Shown piece by piece: positions 21,434 to 32,433 of a DNA stretch of 64,000 nucleotides. Each line of letters starts with the position of its first letter. The first letter of the stretch is position 1. The notes beneath the pieces were generated by a model that searched no databases, was not told the DNA's origin, and saw only the letters and a program-made list of their open reading frames with translations. The stretch is taken from positions 65,939,041 through 66,003,040 of the forward strand of contig JAQMRL010000008.1 of assembly GCA_035578175.1 (NCBI GenBank), read 5' to 3'. Origin of the DNA: Catonia carolina (taxonomy: Eukaryota; Arthropoda; Insecta; Hemiptera; Achilidae). The translations under genes were made by a program, and so were the position numbers.

Positions 21434-23087
21434 CAATCGCTAAAAATATGTTTAGTTGGGTTCAGCGGGTCTGAAAACGTGTATATCCGGTAAAAACTCG
21501 ATTTCAAAATATCGTCATGAAAACAATGGGCGAAGAGAATAAAAAGTAGTTGGTGCTAGTACTACGCATTTTTTAAGTAGTTACTATGATATTTTAAGAG
21601 AATAAAAAATGTTAGTTTTTGTTCGACTAACCTCCGCTAAGTAGTTACTGGCTAACTTAGTTGTTACTATAATTTTCTGGGTTTTGTAGTATTTCGTTTG
21701 TAAGTACAGTACTAAGAACGAAGAGAATAAAAAGAATTAACTAACTTCAAAATCTAGTAACAACTAAGAAATTCGTTACGTAGCTCACCTTCGATCATGC
21801 TCACCTTGGTGCTTACGAATTTAACCATTGCAGAGAGATATCTTATTTTATAAATTTACATCATGTTAAATACTACCGTGAGAGAAAAGATGCAAGTTCA
21901 AGTAAATATAAACGTTGGTACATTTTATAAGCGAAAGCATTGGTTTCTTAAAGGACCGTTTTCTTAAAAATACTGAAAAACTTAAGGGGGTGCTGTAACT
22001 TCCAGAAAGAGAATGGAAAATTTTTAAAGATACATCAGGGATCCAGGGTCCAAAGCCGCATAGCAGAAGACTTTGAAATTCATTGTACTACTCTACGAAG
22101 AAAATATTACATATGTAATTGACAATATTTTCGCGAAAACTCAAGATTGGATTAGATTTCCTACTTCAGCAGAATGAATGATTGAAGCTAAGTTATTATG
22201 GCAAAAACGATTTCAAATATAAACAGTGGTTGGTGCAGTAGACTACACACGTCTAAAAATACTAAAACCACAACGATATGGTGACGAGTACATAAATAGG
22301 AAGTATCTGCAAGTTGAAATGCTCAGGTTCCTAGTGACTGTGCTGAATGAATTACTAGTGTGAATGCACAGTGGCCCGGTAGTGTACATGATAGTAGAAT
22401 TTGGAAACGTAGTTCAAGATACCAAATAATTTTGCAGTTTCATGGGTCTGCTTAGAGACAGTGGGTACTGGATACCACCTTGGTTGATTACCAGTTTAAA
22501 AATCATGCTTGGAGTCCGGAACAGAAATTTAATAACTTGCATTTCACAGAAAGAGTTGTAATAGAACGCATATTTGGGCAGCTGAAAAAATATTTCTAAT
22601 TCTTGGAAATACTGTGGAATGTCTCTGGAAAAATATTCCAAAATTAATTTTGTGTTGCACGATATTCCATAATGTTGCAAAATATTCAAATGATAATTCT
22701 GATTATCAATTTCCTGTAACAAAGAATTTCAACCCTGATGTTTTAGAACCTGAGGGACAGGACGTTAGGATCAAATAGAGAGGTGAACTGAAACGTTTAC
22801 AACTTTCTCCCTCCACTGCTTTGCTTAATACTAACTAAACACTTAGTAACTACTACTTAGGTACCTACTACTAATGTTTTTTACCGGTTACAACTACTCA
22901 TGGCTTAGTTTCTACTAACAAGTACTACGTAGTAGATGTTTATTCTCACCAATTTAAGTAACTACTATTCTAACGTAGTTGCTACTTTTTGTACTTAGTT
23001 GGAACTACTTAATACCAACTACTTTTATGCACTTCACCCAGTACTTTCCATCTTACATATGCATATAGAGCTAGAGACAATAAAAAA
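20771..23087 (-). repeat. Family A repeat, copy 3, split by a Harbinger element
   Basis: Minus-orientation copy. The 3' hairpin end is missing; the body runs 20771-21527 with a (CG)n/(CA)n tract at about 21397-21433. It breaks at GAAAACAAT (21519-21527). It resumes after the Harbinger element at 23040 with AGTACTTTCC and the 'TATATGCATATAGAG' end, as in the uninterrupted copy near 24350-24385. Confidence 0.8.
21528..23039 (+). mobile_element. Decayed PIF/Harbinger transposon inside family A copy 3
   Basis: The ends are inverted: GGGCGAAGAGAATAAAAAGT on the left, and GGGTGAAGTGCATAAAAGTA read inward from 23039. Flanks are AAT (21525-21527) and AGT (23040-23042), consistent with a 3-bp duplication carrying one change. 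Transposase remnants on the plus strand at about 22225-22700, in several frames: Y-T-R-L-K-I-L-K-P-Q-R-Y-G-D-E-Y-I-N-R-K, W-P-G-S-V-H-D-S-R-I-W-K-R, L-R-D-S-G-Y-W-I-P-P-W-L-I-T, and V-I-E-R-I-F-G-Q-L-K-K. These are the DDE landmarks of Harbinger transposases. Frameshifts and stops mean it is inactive. Confidence 0.9.
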
Positions 23088-23491
23088 CTAAATCGAAATG
23101 GTTCATCCGTACAGGAGCTATGGTGTCACAGACAGACACACACATACACCACGCGACGATCGAATTTTGATAATTCAGTTTTTTTTAAACGCCTACACTT
23201 GTTTTATTGAATCGTAGCTAAGTACACTTTCAATCAAGTCACCTTTCAAAAAAAAAACTAAATCAAAATCGGTTCATCCTATCGGGAGCTATGGTGTCAC
23301 AGATAGACACACACGTAACAGTTAAAAGGGTCGAATATAAAGATTTCTTTTTAACTTTTTATAATTTTTTGTGTAGGGGCTTTTTTATTTTTTTATTTAA
23401 ATTTTATTTGTTAAATATATAGCCTAGGCCACCGCGGTTTTTTATTTTTAATGAATCAAGCTGAGAACACTCTCGATCAAGTTATCTTTAA
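23085..23491. repeat. Two tandem ~170-235-bp units of a dispersed repeat
   Basis: Unit 1 (23085-23254) and unit 2 (23255-23491) both start with AAAACTAAATC and GGTTCATCC, then GGAGCTATGGTGTCACAGA and an ACACAC run, and end with 'TTTCAATCAAGTCACC' or 'TCTCGATCAAGTTATC' followed by an A tract. They differ in their middles. I recall very similar text in other insect genomes, which needs a search to confirm. Confidence 0.65.
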
Positions 23492-23499
23492 AAAAAAAA

Positions 23500-24396
23500 A
23501 ATCTGGTGTGAAACTCACACAACTTTCTCTTGCCAATGCAAATAATTAACAATATAACCTAACATTAGTAATAAACAATAAACTAACCCCAATAAATATA
23601 ACCTAATTTTAATCATGAGTGAAAGACGCAAAATGAAAATCAACTTCAGTTTGTCTTAAAAATGCAGAAAATCACTCTTTCACGCTAAACTCGGCTCAGT
23701 AGAGAAAAATGTTCTGAATAAAAGTTGTAGATATTTTAATTTCCTATAAATTTAATTATATACACTTTTGTCGTAAAATGCATACTAAGGCCGAAATCTT
23801 AAATTAATTGATTTTTTACACGTTTTCGTAAGAAAAAAATACAGAAAATCGCTAATGACCACTAAACTAAGCGTTATACAAAAAAGTTTGAAATAAAAGT
23901 TGTAGGATTTTTAGTTCTCTATAACTTTTATTATACATTTTTGCGCTAAATTGCATATTAAAGCCACAATCTTATAAAAACAATTTTTTACGTGAAAACA
24001 GCCTCTCCAAGAATTTCAGCAGACATGACGCCTACCCTATCTTGTTAAGCATGAAAAATATACTAAACGAGGCGATTTAAAAAAAAAAAATCGTGGGAGC
24101 CGTTCTTGAGAAAATCGCAGTAAAGTGAAAAATTACACGAATAAGCTAGCTACTACTACTTCCACTTGTGGTGCCTAACTTAAGTTTCAAGTTCGTACGA
24201 CGTTCCGTTCTTGAGATATTCTATTCACGACACACACACACACACACGCACACACACACACACCATTCGCTAAAAACGTGTTTTTTTGGATTCAGGGGTC
24301 TGAAAACGTGTAGAACCGGTAAAAACTCAATTTCGAAAAATCGACATGAAAACAATACTTTCCTTCCTATATATTCATATAGGCAAGAGAAAGTAA
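23500..24396 (-). repeat. Family A repeat, copy 4, full length
   Basis: Complete minus-orientation copy. The 3' end at left has the hairpin GTGTGAAACTCACAC (23506-23520), where the loop is 2 bp shorter than elsewhere but the 6-bp stem is kept. ACTTTCTCTTGCCA follows, then two ~180-bp internal subunits and a (CA)n tract at 24233-24262. The 5' end has the inverted subterminal motif GGCAAGAGAAAGT at 24382-24394. ORFs across the CA tract are spurious. Confidence 0.85.
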
Positions 24397-24601
24397 ACAA
24401 AACCGAAATCGGTAATATTGTTAGTAGGGACGAGAAAACCACTTTTTTTGTTGTAGGCCTACAATAGTACTTTAATTCAATAATGATTTAATTTGATATA
24501 ATTACAGTAGTTTAAAAATTCTATTTTAATGATACGACATTAACATTGACTGAAATGTATGGAGTATAAAAACTACACTAAGTCTAACATCGGTTCTAAT
24601 A

Positions 24602-25331
24602 CAGTCGAACTTCTATAACCTGAATCCTCAAGGGATGAGAAAAAAAATTCAGAAAAAATACAGAAATTTTGAGTTATGGAAAAATAACAATAAATCAGTT
24701 ATTACAAAATAAAAAAACACAGAACATTCCACATAGGCTAATACAGTAGCCTACAATTATGTGAAATATGTAGGCCTACTTAGGACATGCGTAATTTTGC
24801 AAAACAGTACTATACGGCGCGTTGCATTTAACTTAGCTATAAGCTACAGTGTTAAGTAATGTATACATATTTTATACACTATAGACTACAGTATTCCAAA
24901 ATTACGCTATTATAATTACAGTAGACTACATGCTGAATATGGTACATTGTACCGACAGGCTATGGATCTATTGTTCTGCGGTCCACCAAAGATTCGTCGA
25001 TTCAAAGAAATTCATTGTTTTGGTTTACGCTTGTTAGGCCTGCAAAGGCAACCAGATGACTTTGAGGGTCTGTAACCTTTTTTCGTCGAACATTTTCTCT
25101 TAAAATGAAAGAAACAGTACTGTACCTACAGTTTTCAAAAGACCAAAAATGCTATTTTGAGAACTATGTACATAATTTCGTTAAAAGAAACTAAATGAAA
25201 AGTTCGACTTGGAGAAATGACGGAATTCGAGTTATAGATGGATTTTTACACAGTAAATGCATGGAAGGTTGAATGAAGGGAACTGAAATTCAATTCGAGA
25301 TATAGAAAATTCGAGTTATAGGAATGTTGGT
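24602..25331 (+). mobile_element. Non-autonomous pogo/Tigger-like element, copy 1
   Basis: Starts TA then CAGTCGAACTTCTATAAC. The right end, read inward, gives CCAACATTCCTATAACTCGA, an inverted match to the start. The interior shows repeated 'TTCGAGTTAT' motifs and no transposase. A ~1.3-kb copy with the same body occurs at 38366-39715. The CAGT...CTATAACTCGAA ends and TA target are typical of pogo/Tigger-type elements; the family call is from memory. Confidence 0.7.
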
Positions 25332-25852
25332 TTCATTATCAGAAATTCTATTGAATGACATGTTTTACCTGATGTACGTAAGGCTAGTTTCCTTTGTAGT
25401 TTAGTTATTTCTAGGTTTGCTGTTTATTACTCTCTACCCTTTCTTCAGGAAGGAGATAGAGGGTACTTTTATTGCTTCCCTGTCATAAATTACTCAAGTA
25501 TCGGTGACTTATCAAAGGGTAGTTGTAGAAAATTTTATGACCGCTCACCTCCTTATTATCATTATCGTCCATTGTGCTTAATTTGCAGACCGAATGACGT
25601 GCATACCCAACGTCATACACCCACTTAAAAGCTACAAGATTTCTTATATACTATTCTTATTTTCTGGAACAATCTAATTACTTATTATAAAAAAATCTAA
25701 ATATCTCTACCACAATCCTGAATAGACTCCGTCTCACTAACTCTCTCTCCTCTATCTCCCTCTTCCTCTCTTTCTCTCACCCTCTTCCCTCCCTATCAAC
25801 CCCATCTACTTAAATGAATCATAGAGGTTATTTGGAATAAAAAATATGAAAT
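25332..25852. other. No gene; ~50-bp motif and pyrimidine tract
   Basis: Contains the inverted partner (25578-25631) of the 7749-7800 motif and a pyrimidine-rich run at about 25728-25795. Confidence 0.5.
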
Positions 25853-26140
25853 AAACTGGTTCAAGGAAGTTAAAAAAAGTATGAAGGAAATGCAGATTAC
25901 ACTGGAAGATTTAAGGCACAAAACAGGGAAAACTAAAATACTAAAAGACAAACACACCATATTACAAGGTAGAATTAGAAAATACACGGAAAGGGTGTTT
26001 TCCGGCGAGGAAAGAAAAGCAAGATCCGACAAAATGAAAAAATACTGGGAACAAAAACTTCAAAAAAGATTCAAGAAGTAACTGATTAAAGTGATCCAAT
26101 GTGGTCAAAGAAAAAAATAATTGGTCAAATAGTTTTTTAG
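25853..26140 (+). pseudogene. RTE-like LINE 3' tail
   Basis: Plus-strand open stretch to a stop at 26079-26081: N-W-F-K-E-V-K-K, M-K-E-M-Q-I-T-L-E-D-L and then R-K-A-R-S-D-K-M-K-K-Y-W-E-Q-K, the ORF2 C-terminal signature also seen at 9450 and 14320. The 3' UTR just after the stop (TGATTAAAGTGATCCAATGTGG region, 26083-26105) matches that of the 9410-11151 LINE. The element is 5'-truncated to about 290 bp. Confidence 0.75.
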
Positions 26141-27876
26141 GATGGTTACTCTCCCTGCAAGACTAGTAGCCGAAATTCAAATGATCAAATTATCCTAAAT
26201 ATCACTTCGGTAATGTGTCTACAGATATTAAGACTGTAGGCTGTTGAATGAAACGTTATGAGAGACGAATATGTATTAACACATCTCTGAAAATTTTGGT
26301 GTACTATGCCAATATTCTTTTTAAAATTAGGTTGATAGTTTACATATTTATGCAAAAAAGGTGGTTTCAGATTTTCAACTTGTGACAAAGAGCAATGGAT
26401 TGAAGAATTAATCTTTTACAGATATTAGACATAAACCAGTTTAATGTACTTTTAGTAGGTACTTTATTTTAAATAAATTAAGAAATTATTTCTGCTGTTG
26501 AAATGAAGTACTTAAGTACTCCAACTTGATCAATACAAAGAGATACAATAAGAATTAAATCTTCTACAATTACTATAGCACGAAGTATAGAAAATTTTTA
26601 AGAAGAAATTACAAAGAAGTTCTATAGTTCCAAAGAGAGTAAAATATAAAAATAAAACCTTAGGTTGTTTCTCGTTTTCAATCTACTGCACTTCCTCTCT
26701 GCTTCATCCACTATCACAAATTGTTACTGTCTGCGTTCTCTTAACCTTCTTTACCCTCCTTCATTTATGTACTGTATTAAAAAGTAATTTCCACGCTGTT
26801 ACTGTCATATAATTCCCTCTTGAAATCTACTAAAGTATATTAAAATGATTTTCTTCTTCCTTTTTCATTTTTCTTTATTTCAATTAAAATAGCCTATTAC
26901 TTTTAAGATACAAAACCTTTTATAAGGTTTCTTCTCTACTTTACCATTATTATACTCAAAGTGAAGATAAGCTTTGGTTTTATTTATAAGATATTACGTT
27001 TTAGATTTGCTTGAAATCGACATTATGACATCCAGTTACTATTCTAGATAATTGTTACAATAGTTCCTTTCAAATACGGGTGTCTAGAATTCGATTCCTA
27101 GTTAGAATAAACATGTTTTTACATGAGTTTCTTAATCACAACAATGTCTCGGCAACCTTGATGTGGATATTCATCTGAGATTTCACATCCTAATACCTAG
27201 TTATACGTGAACTCACTTTTCCTTTATCAAGAAAGGAAACGCATTGCAGAAATAAAATAGATGGTTATTTGATAATTCTGAAATATTTCTTAGAAAATTT
27301 ATGTATTGTTATATTGCTGTTACATGTGACTAGTTATATAAATAATGTTAGGAGGGGGAAACTTCATTCTTATATCAAACGCTGTATATTTCACTTTTTT
27401 GGGTGCACCAATCAACGTAGCGGTTCCGCCTAGTGTCACGTTGTGTCAAAATGGCGTACAAATCTCTTGTATGTAAGCCACGTCTCCCTAGTTCCAACAA
27501 TAATGACGATTAGTGGATGTAATCAAGTATATCTTTTACTAAACGTATTTTGTTTTGATTTTTCTGTTATAAAGTTTGTGCTTTATCAAATTAATATTGT
27601 ATGATCTTCGTATACCTTCTCCTATAGAAGGTTAGCGATCACAACACCTATACTTATTTTTGACTCTGCTGCCTCAAATAGTTTTACAAAGAAGCAATGA
27701 CATGTCTTGCAGGTCTTCTAACCAAAATGTTGTACGTCTTCCTACGCTCCTCTCTCCTTCTTTTTCCCTCGTGTTTATTCAACTCCAGCAGATGGTATTC
27801 CTATTCAAACATAATATGCCCAAATTTTTAAATAAATAATTATTTATATAAATAATTTCTTGTTACCACGGCGGGT
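26141..27876. other. Unannotated AT-rich region
   Basis: About 1.7 kb without recognisable genes or repeats. Confidence 0.4.
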
Positions 27877-28522
27877 GTAGCTCAAAGGTCAGTCGAGATA
27901 GGACCGGCCGGAGCGGCAGGGAATCCGACGGCGTATTCGTGTTCAAAAAAAAATAATAAGGGTTGGAGAGGGAACCTTTGCTTCTGAGTCAAAGATGAGC
28001 GGCCGCTGGCTAGGCGAATATCGTCTATACTGCTGCCTGGAAGCCAGGAGCGATCGCTGACTCTGCATTACCATTCGCTGCTGCCTCGATGAGGAGGAGC
28101 GGCCGCTGGTGAGGCCAGGATCGTCTACACTGCTGCCTAACGAATAGTAGCGGGGAGGGAAGAGGAGGGATCAGTGTGGAACAAAGAAAGAACTCGATGT
28201 TGAGTGATCGATCTCTCTCCGTACCTACCTTCTCGAAGCGACGATCTATACTGACTGACTGTTTTCCTTCAACTACTGCCTTGCCAGGTCCTTCGTGGGT
28301 GTCGTACCCACTGGCACACGCACTGTGAGAAGTTTGCTGGTTGCGCTATCTACTGGCAGCAGAAGCAACAACGTTTGCAGCGCCAATAGCGTGCAAACTA
28401 CGAACGACGGACCAGCGTAGAAATAGTACATCATATAACAACAACAGCGACTATAATAGTTCATAAAAATACTAAAAATAACATAAAGATCACCCAATAT
28501 TTACAGCTTTCTTTCACAGTAT
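27877..28522 (+). repeat. GC-rich composite repeat with a tRNA-like head
   Basis: A GC-rich island in AT-rich DNA. It starts GGCGGGTGTAGCTCAAAGGT, A-box-like. An internal direct duplication contains GAGCGGCCGCTGG and 'ATCGTCTA(T/C)ACTGCTGCCT' at about 27997-28043 and 28091-28140. The last 61 bp (28462-28522) recur without change at 29748-29808, which suggests a shared 3' end. A B box is only weakly present (GTGTTCAAAA). Could be a long SINE or part of a larger element. The 74-codon minus ORF here is not convincing. Confidence 0.5.
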
Positions 28523-29747
28523 AATGCGTTTATAATAGTTCATCTTATATTTTTAGGTATAAGATATTATATGGTCCTTTTTTGATAACCTAGATCCCCT
28601 TGAATATACACCACTTACTCCAATTACTATTTTTCGTCAATATTGTAACTTGATTTTCTATTGATATTTACGAATGTAAAATTGACAATAAAACAGTATT
28701 GTATACATTACAATGATTCATTTGTAGATTATTTAAAAACGAAAAATAAAAAGGGTGAAAGTGTAAGTTTAGGTGAGAAAAAGGAATTCAGTTTGAGAAA
28801 AAAACGGCCTCATAGTCTTTATCTATGGTGAATGCAACCGCTTTGCACGTTCTGTGGGTTGTATTCAATATCGCATTTGCATCTCATCAGATGTAAAACG
28901 TAGACGTATACTAATACAACCACCAAGACTTTCGTATCGCCTGCTTTTATCGTTAAACGCCCACAGATACCAACCCCCATTCATCGGCCAATGGTATCAT
29001 CCTATTTTGAAATCTACCCCTTTCATACTAGTATTCTAGATGCTTTTGATCTCAATTTAAGTCCCTTTAAAGATATTCTTACCCCCTTTAACCCCTTTAC
29101 AGTCTCATCATTTAAAACTCCACTAATATTTTATGTATGGCATCTAACCCCTCCGTCTTTAAACTCTCTCATAACCTCACTTCCTGTGTATATGTTTCAT
29201 TAGCCCTAATGACCTTGTTATCCAACAGCCGTTGGCGAGCATTTACGTCTATCTTTTTACACCATTACCGACAACAAACCCTTATCTACTTCCACCCTCT
29301 CCAACTAATGAATCTTAACATTATTTATTCCATTCGCTCACAACACCCATAAGATAAAAATTTTATCTATTTTATTTATTATAAACAACGTGCTTATTTT
29401 AATATAAAGTTTATTATTAAATTTATAAGTCGTTAAATTAAACCAACCAAATTTCTATGTGTTTAGTACTATTGCTTGTTTCAAAGAAGTTGAGTTGTTT
29501 AAACAATAATTACAACCCAGTTACAAAAAAAAACTTTGTTTTTTTTGGGAGGGCTTCCATTTTTCCTACACCCCACCGTCTCCACCCACTACTATGGCTG
29601 GTCGCAAGGATGCGAGGTGGTACAGTACAACAGCAATAGAATATTGCCTCAGTATACTGCACCATTATAAACTTAACATTGTCATTCTTTCTTCACTAAA
29701 AAACAGTCAGCCGCCGAGCCCAACATACACCATATAGACACGAATAA
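28523..29747. other. No convincing gene
   Basis: Several overlapping 60-71 codon plus ORFs at 28854-29352 have no family resemblance and sit in pyrimidine-rich DNA. Confidence 0.4.
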
Positions 29748-29808
29748 CATAAAAATACTAAAAATAACATAAAGATCACCCAATATTTACAGCTTTCTTT
29801 CACAGTAT
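29748..29808 (+). repeat. 61-bp exact copy of 28462-28522
   Basis: Runs from CATAAAAATACTAAAAATAA to TTCTTTCACAGTAT with no difference visible by eye. Only this terminal part of the 27877-28522 repeat is present, next to the 3' end of a minus-strand LINE. Confidence 0.8.
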
Positions 29809-29829
29809 CCTATATAGTTTTTCTTTAAT

Positions 29830-30300
29830 TTTAACATCTCTATGACACAAATCTACTTCTCCATTGATTTCAATTGCTGTAGCTAAACGTCTATTGATTA
29901 GAGCTATTTTACCTCTTGTGGCTCCAACACAACCTGAAACTTCTTAAAGCTGTACAAGGCACCCTGAAAAAAATCTTCGAGATAGCCGGAACTCATGAAT
30001 GCAGAATGTTGTAAATATATAGAACTTTCAACACTCTACGCCGCGTACTCAGGCTCTGAAGCCCGTAGAATGAGAACGCATCCTCATAGTTATCAAATTT
30101 TCTCCCAGATCTACATTCCAACGTATGAATCAGTCTTTTTCTGCACACTCTCCAGTTCCTTCTCTGTGACGTTTCTTCTGTAATTCCATACCGTCGAACA
30201 ATATTCGAGGACAGGACGCACAAGGCTTTTATACAGTCTAAGTACTGACTTCTCAAATTTTAAATCACGACTAATCCAAGCTAAGTAATACTAACACAAT
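29830..30300 (-). pseudogene. CR1/Jockey-type LINE C-terminal fragment
   Basis: Minus-strand pieces in several frames: W-I-S-R-D-L-K-F-E-K-S, L-E-Y-C-S-T-V-W-N-Y, E-L-E-S-V-Q-K-R-L-I-H-T-L, and Y-G-L-Q-S-L-S-T-R-R-R-V. These match the post-RT 'R.LEYxSxVWNP...xIExVQRRF...LxxLxLxSLxxRR' region of CR1- and Jockey-type LINEs. The catalytic domain is absent. Confidence 0.7.
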
Positions 30301-30650
30301 ATGTAACATTAATTTTTCCTTCTTTAGCCCTTTATTTGATGGTGAATGTAGAACTCTTCTAATTTATTTCATCTTTTCCTGTTGAGAGCCATTTTTATGA
30401 ACTCCGCCTTAACCGTTTCTGTGACATCATTCACAGACCTCATCAGTCATCCAACGCCTTTACTGGTTTCAGAAAGTCTTCATTGGATTAATCTGTGTAC
30501 CCATCTGTAACTACACTCTCTTGCCACATATTTGATCTGCTTCCACTTGAGGCAAATAATTAAGTAATTATTAGTTATTTTGCCACTTTCGTTCTCAAAA
30601 CTATGGTTTCCACTTCATAGGTAAATACTAGAAATACACAATTGTTACAT

Positions 30651-30735
30651 ACGAGGGTGGGATGAAAAGTTACCGGCCTGACCCAGAGATGGCGCCAGCA
30701 GTTTTAATTTTTGACTTGTATTCTATAGTACTATA
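30651..30735 (+). mobile_element. Mariner-like 5' end, cut by a LINE
   Basis: Starts after a TA with CGAGGGTGGGATGAAAAGTT, a mariner-type terminal sequence. The rest of the element appears to resume beyond the LINE, with transposase remnants at 31754-32400. Confidence 0.55.
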
Positions 30736-31312
30736 TCTTACTAGCTTGTATTCACAAAAATGCGAGGCGATCAACTTTACAAAGAAACTTAAACACCCAG
30801 CACCACTCACCATCGACGACCACCAGCTCATATCCAGGGTAAAATACCTTGGAGTCACGTTGTATAAGAGGCTTACCTTCGCCGACCATGTCAATGAAAA
30901 ACTCCGTAAGGGCAGGATCCTTCTATACAAACTTACCCCCATTTTCCTCTCCAAATCTATCACCACTTCTGTAAAACTCCTCATAAATATTCTACCATTA
31001 TCCGTTTCTTCCTTCTATACGGGTCGCCGGTCTGGTGGCCACTCTTAGCCAATACGCATTAAAAGGTCTTTTCACGCCTTTCAAAATCGCATCGTACACC
31101 TCATTGCAAATTTCCACAACCTAATTCCTAACTCCATTATCCATGATCACCTTCTCTTTCCCTGCATCCAGGACTACATCCAAAACACCTCAAGGGATCT
31201 CCACGACGCCGGAATGGCTTCAGAAATTGAAGCCATCCGGGGCATCTATACCAGACTGCACCTACTAAGGACGATCCGACAACTGCCATTCCATTACTTT
31301 CTGTATTAATAA
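30736..31312 (+). pseudogene. Jockey-like LINE C-terminal fragment inserted in a mariner
   Basis: Plus-strand open stretch continuing past one frameshift. V-K-Y-L-G-V-T-L-Y-K-R-L-T-F, L-L-Y-K-L-T-P-I-F, then H-A-F-Q-N-R-I-V-H-L-I-A-N, I-I-H-D-H-L-L-F-P-C-I-Q-D-Y-I and N-T-S-R-D-L-H-D-A-G match the RT thumb and C-terminus of Jockey-type LINEs. The catalytic part is missing. Its C-terminus differs from the RRLKRxWSRD subgroup elsewhere in this window, so it is a second Jockey lineage. Confidence 0.75.
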
Positions 31313-31753
31313 CGCGACTTTCAGCGTAAGTTGAACATATCATGGTATATATCAACGTTAGTCCTTCCCACCCAGCCAGATTTTTGTTATATTGATTTAT
31401 ATTGATATTGTGGAAAATCTGGTAATTGTTCTGTAATATATATATGTTGATATTATTATTGTTGTATATATTGGTATTAAGTCACGCTCGCTTTTCTGAT
31501 TCTGAAACTAAATTTTACTTCCGACGACCCTTCCGTAATGTTTCATTGAAGAAACCTAGTAGCCCCGTCATTTATCTTAGAACGATCAGGTGGTATTTCC
31601 CACGACATCGTCTAAATTATCTTCTATCAGTTTCAGTTTCACTAGCTTGTGTATACATTTTCAGGTTGGTTGTTCTATTAGTGTATATTTGAGAGCCGAT
31701 TGAATAAGACGCTTCGATTGCTTTCGTAAAAATGAAAAACATCAGAAAAGCGA

Positions 31754-32400
31754 GCGGTCATCAAATACTTTTATTTAAAAAGCCTAACACCATTACCCAG
31801 GAAAGAAGAGCTGGATTCCACACTAAAAGAGTCTTCTTTATCATGTTCAACGATTAAATAATGGGTTTCTGAATTTAAGACAACTCGCACGAGCACTTCT
31901 GACGACCCACGTTCAGGACGCCCCGTTGACGTCACAACCTCCGAAATGATTGAAAACATTCATAAAATAGTGATGGAGGACCGTAGATTAAAAGTGAGTG
32001 AGATAGCTGAGGCTACTAGTATATCAAGTGAACGTTACGCAATATTTGACAAGAACATTTGAGCACAAGGAAGGTCTGTGCGAGGTGAGTTACGCGTTTA
32101 CTAACGGTCGATCAAAAATTCACCCGGAAAACTATTCGATCAAAAATTTGGCGCTGTAAAAGTGAAACCCTTCCGAATTTTTGCGTCATTTTATTACTGT
32201 GAATGAAACTTGGATTCACCACCACACTGCTAAAAGTAAACAAAAGTCGAAACAATGGATTGAACCAGGTTTGGGAGCAACCATCGATGCTGTAAATGAG
32301 TATTTTGAGGGATTTGGCATATCGGACTATAAAAATGGTATCATTAAATTAGAGCACCGTTATGAAAAATGTATTGGTAATTGGTTTGCTGCGTCTTCCA
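31754..32400 (+). pseudogene. Mariner transposase remnant with internal deletion
   Basis: N-terminal block at 31754-32050: R-A-V-I-K-Y-F-Y-L-K, E-E-L-D-S-T-L-K-E-S-S, W-V-S-E-F-K, D-D-P-R-S-G-R-P-V-D-V-T-T, D-R-R-L-K-V-S-E-I-A-E-A. It has an in-frame stop. The 32181-32400 block reads F-I-T-V-N-E-T-W-I-H-H-H-T, where mariners have V-D-E-T-W, so the first catalytic Asp is Asn. It then jumps to N-E-Y-F-E-G-F and I-I-K-L-E-H-R-Y-E-K-C-I, the extreme C-terminus. The second and third catalytic Asp regions are deleted. Confidence 0.85.
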
Positions 32401-32433
32401 GCGTTGTCGAGTACAGGCTTACAGATAAGTAAA

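Noticed and set aside
24168..24467. 99-codon plus ORF and its minus-strand partner across a CA tract
   Set aside because: Both run through the microsatellite and conserved non-coding body of family A; the His/Thr or Cys/Val runs are translation of (CA)n.
25728..25795. Pyrimidine-rich tract as a possible splice branch or exon boundary
   Set aside because: No open exon follows; the next coding signal is a LINE tail in a different context.
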